Of a DNA stretch of 64,000 bases, positions 30,066 through 38,378 are shown one piece after another. Within the stretch, counting starts at the first letter, position 1. The number at the start of each line of letters is the position of its first letter. The position numbers and the translations under genes were made by a program. The notes under the pieces are model-generated. The model saw only the letters and a program-made list of their open reading frames with translations. It ran no database searches and had not been told where the DNA came from. The stretch comes from Vibrio artabrorum (GTDB taxonomy: Bacteria; Pseudomonadota; Gammaproteobacteria; Enterobacterales; Vibrionaceae): assembly GCF_024347295.1 (NCBI RefSeq), contig NZ_AP025458.1:2480001-2544000 (forward strand), written 5' to 3'.

Positions 30066-31019
30066 TCAACCTTCTTGCATTTTAAGTAGTACCTTGCCTC
30101 TAGTATGCCCAGTTTCAACCTGTAGGTGGGCCGACTGCGCATCGTCTAGCTTGTAGATAGCTTGAATTTCTGTTTTGAGTAACCCGACACTGACCATGTA
30201 AAGCATGGTGTCCATTTGCTCTGGGTTTGGCTCAACCAACATACCTGACGCAGTAAAGCCCAGTAGTGTTGCTTTATCGCAGATAAGTTCTGCGGACAAT
30301 GTTGGTACCGTCACCACTCTCGCACCATCTTTCAGGCACTTCAAGGCATCAAGAGCCGTATCTCCACCAACCAAATCAATCAGCACATCAACCTCGGATA
30401 CTCGTTCCGAAGCTGGCGCAAATTTATAATTAATCGCATGAGCACCGAGTGTGGCAAGATAATCAAGATTCGCTTCGCTACAAGTGGTGAACACTTCAGC
30501 TTTTGCTGCAACAGCGATTTGAACCGCAAGATGACCCACACCACCCGCTCCGGCTAAAATCAGGACACGATCGCCCTCTTTCACTTCAGCCTTGTTTAGC
30601 GCTTGTGCTGCTGTTTGGCTCGCTAAGGGTAACGCAGCTGCCGCTTCTAATGTGACACTATCGGGAACCTGACTTAAAGCCGTTTCAGATACACACACAT
30701 ATTGACTGTAACCGCCACCTTGCAGTGGGAAGCCAATAAAACCGGCCACATTATCACCAACATTAAAACGATTAGCCTGTTCACCGAGTGTGACAATTTG
30801 CCCTGAAATATCGTACCCCGGCACCCAAGGCAGGTTATCTTTGTTCTGCGCCACGGCCCAACCGAGGCCTGCTCGAGTTTTAACATCAATCGGATTAATG
30901 CCCGAAAAGGAAACTTTGACCACCACTTCCCCAGCTTTAGGCTTTGGAATCGTGCGAGTCTGAATACTTAGGTTTTCGACACCGCCAAATTGAGTAATCG
31001 CTATCTGTTTATTTTCCAT
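30066..31019 (-). CDS. NADPH-dependent quinone oxidoreductase-like MDR family enzyme
   Basis: Medium-chain dehydrogenase/reductase of 317 residues without the structural-zinc cysteine cluster, so a quinone/enone reductase type. The GroES-like N-terminal part includes SGINPIDVKTRAGLG and VPGYDISGQIV. The Rossmann motif is AGAGGVGHLAVQIAVA. ATG 31019 is preceded by AAGGAAATGTGGAA; a longer frame from 31115 lacks this. The substrate is unknown. It is the first gene of a tight three-gene run with yqaA and the M16 peptidase. Confidence 0.85.
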   Translation of the reverse strand: MENKQIAITQFGGVENLSIQTRTIPKPKAGEVVVKVSFSGINPIDVKTRAGLGWAVAQNKDNLPWVPGYDISGQIVTLGEQANRFNVGDNVAGFIGFPLQGGGYSQYVCVSETALSQVPDSVTLEAAAALPLASQTAAQALNKAEVKEGDRVLILAGAGGVGHLAVQIAVAAKAEVFTTCSEANLDYLATLGAHAINYKFAPASERVSEVDVLIDLVGGDTALDALKCLKDGARVVTVPTLSAELICDKATLLGFTASGMLVEPNPEQMDTMLYMVSVGLLKTEIQAIYKLDDAQSAHLQVETGHTRGKVLLKMQEG

Positions 31020-31190
31020 TTCCACATTTCCTTGATTGATAAAAGCCCTAATGAGCAAACACTCTAATTGATAAAAAGAAAGGGATGCGAAAGCATCCCT
31101 TTGACTATAAACCATTTAATAAGGCTAAGTTAACCACTCATTTGTAAATTGACGCCCCATTAACGCATGATACAGGAGTCAGTCACCCCA

Positions 31191-32321
31191 TTAACCGACG
31201 AGAGCTAATAGAATACCGGCTGCAACCGCGCTACCAAGTACACCAGCAACGTTCGGGCCCATTGCATGCATTAACAAGAAGTTCTGAGGGTTCGCCTCAA
31301 GACCAACCTTGTTCACAACACGGGCTGCCATTGGAACAGCGGATACACCAGCGGCACCAATCAGTGGGTTAATATCTTCTTTCGAGAAGCGATTCAACAC
31401 CTTCGCCATCAATACCCCTCCCGCGGTACCGATACTAAAAGCGACGGCACCTAAACCAAGAATACCTAGCGTCTCCAAATTCAAGAAGGTATCCGCTTGA
31501 AGCTTAGAACCAACGCCGAGACCAAGGAATATAGTCACTATGTTAATCAGTTCGTTTTGCGCGGTTTTTGAAAGACGATCCACCACACCCGCTTCACGCA
31601 TTAAATTGCCTAAACAGAACATGCCGACCAAAGGGGTTGCTGATGGTAGGAACAAAATCGTCATCAGCAGTACAGCAAGCGGGAATAGAATCTTCTCTGC
31701 TTTACTAACATGACGAAGTTGAGCCATCTTAATCTTACGCTCTTCAGGTGACGTCAACGCTTTCATAATAGGTGGCTGAATAATGGGAACCAACGCCATG
31801 TAGCTATAAGCTGCGACCGCGATTGCACCTAATAAATCAGGAGATAACTTACTCGCCAAGAAGATCGCTGTTGGGCCATCGGCCCCACCAATGATCGCAA
31901 TCGAAGAAGCATCCGCCATCGAGAATTCCATACCTGGAACATAGTTCAGCAAAATCGCACCAAATAGCGTTGCGAAAATACCAAACTGAGCCGCAGCCCC
32001 CAGCCACAGAGTTTTAGGGTTAGCAATCAAGGCTCCGAAGTCCGTCATCGCGCCGACCCCCATAAAGATCAGCAGAGGGAAAATACCCGTCTCAATCCCC
32101 ACGTAATAGACGTAATAAAGCAAACCACCCGGCTCAGTGAAACCTGCATTTGGGATGTTTGCTAATATGGCACCAAACCCAATCGGTAGCAGCAGTAAAG
32201 GTTCAAACCCTTTACGAATGGCCAAAAATAACAGTAAGCCACCCACTATCATCATACAGATTTGGCCGAACTCAAAGTTAGCAATCCCTGTTTCAGACCA
32301 TAAGGTCATCAATCCTTCCAT
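31191..32321 (-). CDS. oadB: Oxaloacetate decarboxylase, beta subunit (Na+ pump)
   Basis: Membrane subunit that decarboxylates carboxybiotin and exports Na+. The 376-residue protein is highly hydrophobic (about nine helices). It carries [20 protein letters not shown], a conserved Na+-site region, and [13 protein letters not shown]. The C-terminus has [20 protein letters not shown]. Third gene of oadG-oadA-oadB, 9 bp after oadA. Confidence 0.95.
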   Translation of the reverse strand: MEGLMTLWSETGIANFEFGQICMMIVGGLLLFLAIRKGFEPLLLLPIGFGAILANIPNAGFTEPGGLLYYVYYVGIETGIFPLLIFMGVGAMTDFGALIANPKTLWLGAAAQFGIFATLFGAILLNYVPGMEFSMADASSIAIIGGADGPTAIFLASKLSPDLLGAIAVAAYSYMALVPIIQPPIMKALTSPEERKIKMAQLRHVSKAEKILFPLAVLLMTILFLPSATPLVGMFCLGNLMREAGVVDRLSKTAQNELINIVTIFLGLGVGSKLQADTFLNLETLGILGLGAVAFSIGTAGGVLMAKVLNRFSKEDINPLIGAAGVSAVPMAARVVNKVGLEANPQNFLLMHAMGPNVAGVLGSAVAAGILLALVG

Positions 32322-32330
32322 AGTACTCCC

Positions 32331-34115
32331 TTACGCTAAGCTGAGTAGTGGAGCGCCTACAGTCACTGCATCGCCTTCTTTAACATTCAACTCTTGAACA
32401 ATACCATCACGAGCAGCTCGAACTTCCGTTTCCATCTTCATCGCTTCTAAGATAAGCAGAACGTCACCTTCAACCACTTCCGTACCCGGTTGAACGATAA
32501 CTTTAAAGATATTTCCCGCCAGTGGAGCCGGCACAGCTTCCGCGTTCGATGGTGCAACGAGTGCCGCTTGGGTCGATTGAGCGGGCTTTGCCGATGGTGT
32601 TGCAGATTTGAGTTCACCTTGAGGGCCGACTTCGACATCATAAACTTGACCATCCACTTTCACGCTGTAGTGCTCAATACCACCCGAAGCTTGTACAGGT
32701 ACTGGTGCAACTGAGGGCTCAGTTTCTAGTGTTGGTGCGGGCTCAAAGGCTTCAGGGTTGTGGCGGTTCTTAAGGAACTTCAGACCGACTTGTGGAAAAA
32801 GTGCGTAAGTCAATACATCATCAACCGTCTCTTCAGCTAAAGAGATGCCGTCTGATTTCGCTTTTTCTAAAAGCTCTGTCGTTAACGTATCCATTTCTGA
32901 TTTAAGTAAATCAGCAGGTCGACAAGTGATTGGCTCAGCCCCATCGAGAACTTTCGCTTGCAGTTCAGCATCCACTTCAGCAGGAGCTTGACCGTATTCA
33001 CCTTTCAGCACGCCCGCCGTCTCTTTGGTGATGCTCTTGTAGCGCTCCCCGGTTAAAACGTTGATAACCGCTTGAGTACCGACAATCTGAGATGTTGGCG
33101 TTACCAAAGGAATATATCCAAGATCTTTACGTACCCGTGGGATCTCCTCAAGCACTTCGTCCATACGGTCGGCGGCGCCTTGCTCTTTAAGTTGACCTTC
33201 CATGTTGGTTAACATGCCGCCAGGGACTTGAGCGATCAAGATGCGAGAATCGACACCTTTTAGCTGACCTTCCCATTTCGCGTACTTTTTACGTACATCT
33301 CGGAAATACGTAGCAATAGGCTCAATCTGGTCAAGCTTAAGGTTGGTATCGCGTTCTGTACCCTCTAACATCGCCACAACCGTTTCAGTCGGCGTGTGGC
33401 CGTAAGTACAGCTCATTGAAGAAATTGCGGTGTCTAGAATATCGATCCCCGCTTCAACGGCTTTAACTGCTGTAGCTGTCGATAGCCCCGTTGTTGCGTG
33501 GCTATGTAACGCTAAAGGTACGTCACACGATGCTTTGATACGCGTAATCAGCTCTTCCGCTTCATACGGTTTCAATAAACCTGACATATCTTTGATACAC
33601 AGTGAGTGACACCCCAAGTCCTCTAAACGTTTAGCCAAATCAACCCAAGTATCGGTGTTATGAACCGGACTGGTCGTATAAGACAACGTACCTTGCGCAT
33701 GACCACCAACATCGATCGTTGCTTTCACCGCGGTTTCAAAGTTACGTACGTCATTCATCGCATCAAAAATGCGGAATACGTCCATGCCATTATAGTGGGC
33801 ACGTTCAACAAACTTTTTGACGACATCGTCCGCGTAGTGACGATAACCCAACAGGTTTTGACCACGCAGTAGCATCTGCATGGGGGTATTGGGCATCACT
33901 TTTTTCAGCTTGCGTAAACGCTCCCATGGGTCTTCGCCTAGAAAACGGATACACGAATCATACGTCGCCCCGCCCCAAGTTTCTAATGACCAGTAGCCGA
34001 CTTTATCCAGTTCGGCGGCAATTGGCAGCATATCTTCGATACGCATGCGAGTAGCAAATAGTGACTGGTGTGCGTCACGAAGTACCACATCTGTAATCGC
34101 TAGTGGTTTAGACAT
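32331..34115 (-). CDS. oadA: Oxaloacetate decarboxylase, alpha subunit (biotin protein)
   Basis: Transfers the carboxyl group of oxaloacetate to biotin. The 594-residue protein starts [18 protein letters not shown]. The carboxyltransferase TIM barrel has [10 protein letters not shown] and the zinc-site [10 protein letters not shown]. An Ala/Pro-rich linker leads to the C-terminal biotinyl domain with biotinylation motif EAMKMET. The ATG at 34115 has AAGGAG nine bases upstream. An ATG two codons earlier lies too close to that site. No citrate lyase genes are nearby, so this is the stand-alone type of oad operon. Confidence 0.95.
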   Translation of the reverse strand: MSKPLAITDVVLRDAHQSLFATRMRIEDMLPIAAELDKVGYWSLETWGGATYDSCIRFLGEDPWERLRKLKKVMPNTPMQMLLRGQNLLGYRHYADDVVKKFVERAHYNGMDVFRIFDAMNDVRNFETAVKATIDVGGHAQGTLSYTTSPVHNTDTWVDLAKRLEDLGCHSLCIKDMSGLLKPYEAEELITRIKASCDVPLALHSHATTGLSTATAVKAVEAGIDILDTAISSMSCTYGHTPTETVVAMLEGTERDTNLKLDQIEPIATYFRDVRKKYAKWEGQLKGVDSRILIAQVPGGMLTNMEGQLKEQGAADRMDEVLEEIPRVRKDLGYIPLVTPTSQIVGTQAVINVLTGERYKSITKETAGVLKGEYGQAPAEVDAELQAKVLDGAEPITCRPADLLKSEMDTLTTELLEKAKSDGISLAEETVDDVLTYALFPQVGLKFLKNRHNPEAFEPAPTLETEPSVAPVPVQASGGIEHYSVKVDGQVYDVEVGPQGELKSATPSAKPAQSTQAALVAPSNAEAVPAPLAGNIFKVIVQPGTEVVEGDVLLILEAMKMETEVRAARDGIVQELNVKEGDAVTVGAPLLSLA

Positions 34116-34146
34116 GCTCATAAACTCCTTTTTAATCCTTTAAATG

Positions 34147-34404
34147 CTACTTAGCAGTAGACGCACGGTATTGGTGAACCGCAGCCGAAATTGCTGCCAC
34201 AACTTGTGGACTAACAGTAGAAGGGGTTGGTTGTGATTTGTTAATTGTTTTAGATGCTGCGATCGGTTCTGGTACTTCTTCTGGTACCAGTTTTGACATC
34301 AACCGAACGAGGTAAACGAGAATAGTGAGGAAAATAAAGACAACGGACATCCCCGTTATCATTAGAGTAGCCGCATCTCCTAGCAGGCTTCCAATATTAG
34401 TCAT
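34147..34404 (-). CDS. oadG: Oxaloacetate decarboxylase, gamma subunit
   Basis: Small subunit that holds the complex together and binds zinc. From ATG 34404 (MTNIGSLLGDAATLMITGM) it has 85 residues: one transmembrane helix (VVFIFLTILVYLVRLM) and a soluble tail ending VAAISAAVHQYR. AAAGGAAG precedes the ATG; the frame from 34425 would place this site inside the gene. First gene of oadGAB. Confidence 0.93.
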   Translation of the reverse strand: MTNIGSLLGDAATLMITGMSVVFIFLTILVYLVRLMSKLVPEEVPEPIAASKTINKSQPTPSTVSPQVVAAISAAVHQYRASTAK

Positions 34405-34738
34405 GTTGCTTCCTTTCTTCGTCATCCTGACATATGTACAGAATTTCAGCGAATAGTGATCCCGACTGTTGGATTATCTCGATTGGTTAAATTTTGTCAA
34501 TTTTGTTTAAGGTGCTGTTACGTGTAACGCACACATGAGGTTAATTATTCGCATGGCAGATCACATAAATCCGTTAAATACATCACTCGCAGATATTTAA
34601 ACTGTGAGCTAAATATAGATTTTATAGATTGGAGTATGAGGCAGACAGAAGAGCAAGGTGATAATCAAGAATCATTGGAATACAACAGGTTATAAACCAT
34701 CGCGTTTAACATTTAATTAACAGCCAATCCGGAGGTAT
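34405..34738 (-). promoter_or_regulatory. Upstream region of oadGAB
   Basis: No gene is seen in these 334 bp, which must hold the oadG promoter and leader. GTTACGTGTAAC at 34517-34528 is a perfect palindrome. GATCACA near 34560 resembles one half of a CRP site. Neither is assigned to a regulator with confidence. Confidence 0.35.
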
Positions 34739-34770
34739 AAAAAAAGCCTCGTAAAAACGAGGCTTTTTTT
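34739..34770 (-). terminator. Terminator of the tRNA operon
   Basis: AAGCCTCGT / ACGAGGCTT stem with an AAAA loop and A/T runs on both sides, just past the last tRNA-Arg on the minus strand. Confidence 0.92.
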
Positions 34771-34776
34771 ATAATG

Positions 34777-34853
34777 TGGCGCGCTCTGGAGGATTCGAAC
34801 CTCCGACCGCCTGGTTCGTAGCCAGGTACTCTATCCAGCTGAGCTAAGAGCGC
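34777..34853 (-). tRNA. tRNA-Arg(ACG), variant A
   Basis: 77 nt with encoded CCA. Acceptor stem GCGCTCT / AGAGCGC, anticodon stem CCTGG-CTACGAA-CCAGG (anticodon ACG, read as ICG), T arm GGAGGTTCGAATCCTCC. First of a row of ~156-bp repeated units. Confidence 0.97.
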
Positions 34854-34933
34854 ACGGTTTTCGTATCAACTTGTTGTCAACAACAAGGCAGTACACGGGG
34901 TTTCATTCTTATCAGAAAGAAGCCGTTAAATAG

Positions 34934-35010
34934 TGGCGCGTCCTGGAGGATTCGAACCTCCGACCGCCTGGTTCGTAGCCAGGTACTCTATCCAGCTGAG
35001 CTAAGGACGC
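34934..35010 (-). tRNA. tRNA-Arg(ACG), variant B
   Basis: Same body as variant A, but acceptor stem GCGTCCT / AGGACGC: compensating changes keep all pairs. CCA encoded. Confidence 0.97.
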
Positions 35011-35088
35011 ACGGTTTTCGTATCAACTTGTTGTCAACAACAGGCCATACAGGGATTTCATTCTTATCAGGAAGCAACCCTTAAATAG

Positions 35089-35165
35089 TGGCGCGCTCTG
35101 GAGGATTCGAACCTCCGACCGCCTGGTTCGTAGCCAGGTACTCTATCCAGCTGAGCTAAGAGCGC
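35089..35165 (-). tRNA. tRNA-Arg(ACG), variant A
   Basis: 77 nt, acceptor GCGCTCT / AGAGCGC, anticodon ACG, CCA encoded; 155 bp from the previous copy. Confidence 0.97.
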
Positions 35166-35245
35166 ACGGGTTTTAGTATCAACGTGTTGAAACAACAAGG
35201 CAATACAAGGATTTTCATTCTTATCAGAAAGAAGCCCTTAAATAG

Positions 35246-35322
35246 TGGCGCGTCCTGGAGGATTCGAACCTCCGACCGCCTGGTTCGTAGCCAGGTACTC
35301 TATCCAGCTGAGCTAAGGACGC
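35246..35322 (-). tRNA. tRNA-Arg(ACG), variant B
   Basis: 77 nt, acceptor GCGTCCT / AGGACGC, anticodon ACG, CCA encoded; 157 bp from the previous copy. Confidence 0.97.
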
Positions 35323-35400
35323 ACGGTTTTAGTATCAACGTGTTGAATCAACAAGACAATACAGGGAGTTCATTCTTATCAGAAAGAAGCCCTTAAATAG

Positions 35401-35477
35401 TGGCGCGCTCTGGAGGATTCGAACCTCCGACCGCCTGGTTCGTAGCCAGGTACTCTATCCAGCTGAGCTAAGAGCGC
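35401..35477 (-). tRNA. tRNA-Arg(ACG), variant A
   Basis: 77 nt, acceptor GCGCTCT / AGAGCGC, anticodon ACG, CCA encoded; 155 bp from the previous copy. Confidence 0.97.
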
Positions 35478-35556
35478 ACGGGTTTTAGTATCAACGTGTT
35501 GAAACAACAAGGCAATACAGGGAGTTCATTCTTATCAGAAAGAAACCCTTAAATAG

Positions 35557-35633
35557 TGGCGCGCTCTGGAGGATTCGAACCTCCGACCGCCTGGTTCGTA
35601 GCCAGGTACTCTATCCAGCTGAGCTAAGAGCGC
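35557..35633 (-). tRNA. tRNA-Arg(ACG), variant A
   Basis: 77 nt, acceptor GCGCTCT / AGAGCGC, anticodon ACG, CCA encoded; it follows another variant A, breaking the A/B alternation. Confidence 0.97.
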
Positions 35634-35711
35634 ACGGGTTTTAGTATCAACCTGTTGAAACAACAAGGCAATACAGGGACTTATTTCTCATAAGAAAAAG
35701 CCCTTAAATAG

Positions 35712-35788
35712 TGGCGCGTCCTGGAGGATTCGAACCTCCGACCGCCTGGTTCGTAGCCAGGTACTCTATCCAGCTGAGCTAAGGACGC
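35712..35788 (-). tRNA. tRNA-Arg(ACG), variant B
   Basis: 77 nt, acceptor GCGTCCT / AGGACGC, anticodon ACG, CCA encoded. Last of the seven regularly spaced copies. Confidence 0.97.
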
Positions 35789-35849
35789 ACATTATTCATT
35801 CACTGGGAATGATGTTGTGAAATATATCACATTCTTCGTGCTGCGAAGA

Positions 35850-35870
35850 AAAAAAAAGGCCACAGGCCTG
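35850..35870 (-). terminator. Terminator-like hairpin inside the tRNA cluster
   Basis: AGGCC-TGT-GGCCT followed by nine T on the minus strand, just past tRNA-Ser. It may split the cluster into two transcripts or be read through partly. Confidence 0.7.
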
Positions 35871-35877
35871 TAATGAA

Positions 35878-35970
35878 TGGCGGTGAGGGAGGGATTCGAA
35901 CCCTCGATGCAGCTACAAACCACATACTCCCTTAGCAGGGGAGCGCCTTCGGCCACTCGGCCACCTCACC
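35878..35970 (-). tRNA. tRNA-Ser(GCT)
   Basis: 93 nt with the long variable arm of class II tRNAs. Anticodon loop CTGCTAA, anticodon GCT. Acceptor stem GGTGAGG / CCTCACC, CCA encoded. Confidence 0.96.
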
Positions 35971-36014
35971 TAATTCATTATTCTCAAAACACTTGTAAGT
36001 AAGAATTAAGAGAA

Positions 36015-36091
36015 TGGCGCGCTCTGGAGGATTCGAACCTCCGACCGCCTGGTTCGTAGCCAGGTACTCTATCCAGCTGAGCTAAGAGCGC
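36015..36091 (-). tRNA. tRNA-Arg(ACG), variant A
   Basis: 77 nt, acceptor GCGCTCT / AGAGCGC, anticodon ACG, CCA encoded; lies between the two tRNA-Ser genes. Confidence 0.97.
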
Positions 36092-36134
36092 ACATTTACA
36101 ATGCCTAATTTGCTAAATTTAGACGCGCAAGAAA

Positions 36135-36227
36135 TGGCGGTGAAGGAGGGATTCGAACCCTCGATGCGGCTACAAACCACATACTCCCTTAGCAGGGGAG
36201 CGCCTTCGGCCTCTCGGCCACCTCACC
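36135..36227 (-). tRNA. tRNA-Ser(GCT), second copy
   Basis: 93 nt, anticodon GCT, long variable arm. The acceptor stem has one G-T wobble (GGTGAGG with CTTCACC), and there are two more substitutions relative to the first copy. First gene of the cluster on the minus strand. Confidence 0.96.
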
Positions 36228-36647
36228 GTCTTGCGGAGGCACATATTACGTTTTACCGAAAATATGTCAAACACTTTATTGAAAAAAATTGGACAAAAAC
36301 ACTCAACCGTTTGCAATTTAAACAAAGCGCTTGCAAATTGAACTTACCAGCACAATTTTATGCTTTTTCCCTTAAAAATTAAGGTGAAAGATTAGCTGTA
36401 ATAAACAGCCAAAACAATTATCTCATTTATCTCAGAAGCCAGTGTTACCGTTATTCGAACCATACTACGAGATGCGTTGTTACGCTATAGGGATCGCCGG
36501 AAAACTTGAGTTTTAACAAAAAAATAGCCAAATGATCGGACTAAATCACGCTCATATTTTAATGCTTTATGTCGCGGTTTAAAAACGAATCCATGACACG
36601 ACCAATTGGCATTGAAACGTTTCTTTTCGACTCCCCAAAAACAAAAA
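36228..36647. other. Gap between the tRNA cluster and csrA
   Basis: About 420 bp with no supported gene. It should hold the promoter of the leftward tRNA operon. TTGACATATTTTCGG-like bases near 36271-36250 on the minus strand (TTTGACATA) could be part of a strong promoter. Nothing else is recognised. Confidence 0.4.
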
Positions 36648-36672
36648 AGGCCAGCAATAATGCCAGCCTCCT
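36648..36672 (-). terminator. Terminator of csrA
   Basis: GGCTGGCA / TGCTGGCC stem with two G-U pairs and loop TTAT, then TTTTTTGTTTTT on the minus strand, 15-40 bp beyond the csrA stop. Confidence 0.75.
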
Positions 36673-36686
36673 CTTTTCGCAAAGTA

Positions 36687-36884
36687 TTAGTAGTTGCCAG
36701 GTGCAACGTTACCATTACCTTTTTCAGCTTGAATTCGCATGTAGATCTCTTCACGGTGAACAGATACTTCTTTAGGTGCATTAACACCAATACGTACTTG
36801 GTTACCTTTAACGCCCAGCACAGTAACGGTTACTTCGTCACCAATCATTAGTGTTTCGCCAACGCGGCGAGTCAAAATTAGCAT
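36687..36884 (-). CDS. csrA: Carbon storage regulator CsrA (RsmA)
   Basis: Small RNA-binding dimer that blocks ribosome access at GGA motifs and controls carbon flux, motility and, in vibrios, the quorum circuit. The 65-residue protein starts [16 protein letters not shown] and has [20 protein letters not shown]. Preceded by AAGGAGCAAAGA. Between lysC and the tRNA cluster, as in other vibrios. Confidence 0.97.
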   Translation of the reverse strand: MLILTRRVGETLMIGDEVTVTVLGVKGNQVRIGVNAPKEVSVHREEIYMRIQAEKGNGNVAPGNY

Positions 36885-36976
36885 TCTTTGCTCCTTGAGT
36901 AATCTCTAAATTTATCTAGCTACGAGAGCATTATCCAACAAAAGTTATATTTTCGTAAACTATCGTTTGAGTTTAT

Positions 36977-38158
36977 TTAACCAAAATGCACTTCTTTTTT
37001 AGGATAATCCAATGTATCACGCGCTACAATATATGCATTGTGTAATATGTTAGCAGCCGTGTCGACTTGCATAGGTGGTAACACCAACGTTAAAGACTGC
37101 TGCTGCAATAAGTGATGCTGGACATCAATTTCGCCTTCAGACAATAATCCATGTGCACTGACCACAATATCTTGTGTTCGGCTTCCTACCACAGTTAACA
37201 AACTAACCTGTTCACTATTACGGATTTTTTCAGCAAAAACTAGTTTTAATTTGGCACTTATGTCTTGTTTAATAATGAGTACTGCTCGTTCTGTTTCCTC
37301 GATCACATTACAGACTTCGATCCCAAGCAACTGGCAATACGATATAAAAGACGGCAAATCTCCATTCAAACACTCGATACGCACCATATCTCTTTGGATG
37401 GCGATGCCAGCAATATCATTCAAACACTGATTACCTGCTATTAATGTACCCTCACCTTGTTCAAAGCTTGAAAGCACTCGCAATGGCATATTATGTTGCC
37501 ACGCATACTGAACACACGGTAAGTGCAATACTTTGGCGCCTCGGCGAGCCATCTCTTCCATAGACGGAAAATCCAGAGTATCGAGCTTCTTCGCATGTTT
37601 TACGATCCTTGGATCACAAGAATAAACGCCATCAACATCGGTATAGATCTGACATTCTGTTGCCTGAAGCGCTCCTGCTAACGCAACCGCTGTGGTATCG
37701 GAACCACCTCGGCCTAATGTCGTGATGTCACCTTTTGCATTAACCCCTTGAAAGCCTGCCACAATCACAATCTGGTTATCATCGAGCAAAGCTTGAATAG
37801 GCGCAGTATCAATACGCTCTATCGCTGCATTATTATGATGAGAGTCGGTGTGTATTTTGGCTTGATAGCCCGTCATCGATGTCGCTTCATAACCTAACTT
37901 GTGTAACGTCATTGCCAGCAAGGCCATGGAGACTTGCTCTCCCGCCGTTAACAGCACATCCAGCTCTCTAGCGTTTGGGACACTATCGACTTGTGTGGCT
38001 AAGTTAACCAACCGATTTGTTTCACCTGACATAGCAGAAACGACAACCACGACCTGGTTCCCTTCATTTTTCGCTTCAATGACTTTCTCTGCTACATGGT
38101 GAATTCGTTCTATAGAGCCCACCGACGTTCCACCAAATTTCTGCACGATAAGAGGCAT
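36977..38158 (-). CDS. lysC: Aspartate kinase (monofunctional)
   Basis: Phosphorylates aspartate at the head of the Lys/Thr/Met/DAP pathway. The protein of about 393 residues has the N-terminal KFGGTSVGS, the catalytic stretch TTLGRGGSDTTAVALA, and two C-terminal ACT-type regulatory domains from about residue 260 (including a diverged VVGSRTQDIVVSAHG). ATG 38158 starts at MPLIVQKFGG; a GTG two codons upstream is possible. The gene lies between alaS and csrA, the usual Vibrio order. Which amino acid inhibits it cannot be told. Confidence 0.92.
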   Translation of the reverse strand: MPLIVQKFGGTSVGSIERIHHVAEKVIEAKNEGNQVVVVVSAMSGETNRLVNLATQVDSVPNARELDVLLTAGEQVSMALLAMTLHKLGYEATSMTGYQAKIHTDSHHNNAAIERIDTAPIQALLDDNQIVIVAGFQGVNAKGDITTLGRGGSDTTAVALAGALQATECQIYTDVDGVYSCDPRIVKHAKKLDTLDFPSMEEMARRGAKVLHLPCVQYAWQHNMPLRVLSSFEQGEGTLIAGNQCLNDIAGIAIQRDMVRIECLNGDLPSFISYCQLLGIEVCNVIEETERAVLIIKQDISAKLKLVFAEKIRNSEQVSLLTVVGSRTQDIVVSAHGLLSEGEIDVQHHLLQQQSLTLVLPPMQVDTAANILHNAYIVARDTLDYPKKEVHFG

Positions 38159-38328
38159 TTTCACCCGTCCTCACCTTCCCAAGACCAATGTCTATATATG
38201 ACAAAAAAACACAGACTCCGCGTCAGGGCGAAGCAATAAAAAATTAACCAAGAAGTCTAACGTCACCAGTAAACTTCTTGGTGAATCTCAATCAAACCTT
38301 GTTTAGACACACTTTCAATAGACAAAAT

Positions 38329-38362
38329 AAAAGATGCCCAATCAACGGATTGGGCATCTTTG
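38329..38362 (-). terminator. Terminator of alaS
   Basis: AAAGATGCCCAATC / GATTGGGCATCTTT, a perfect 14-pair stem with AACG loop, 17 bp beyond the alaS stop. Confidence 0.9.
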
Positions 38363-38378
38363 TATCTAAAACTTAAGC

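Noticed and set aside
32331..34115. Could be pyruvate carboxylase subunit B
   Set aside because: The adjacent oadB and oadG genes identify it as the oxaloacetate decarboxylase alpha subunit.
34777..35788. Regular ~156-bp repeats as CRISPR or satellite
   Set aside because: The repeats are explained by intact tRNA-Arg genes and duplicated spacers.
36485..36790. Frame overlapping csrA on the same strand in another phase
   Set aside because: It overlaps the highly conserved csrA and its terminator.
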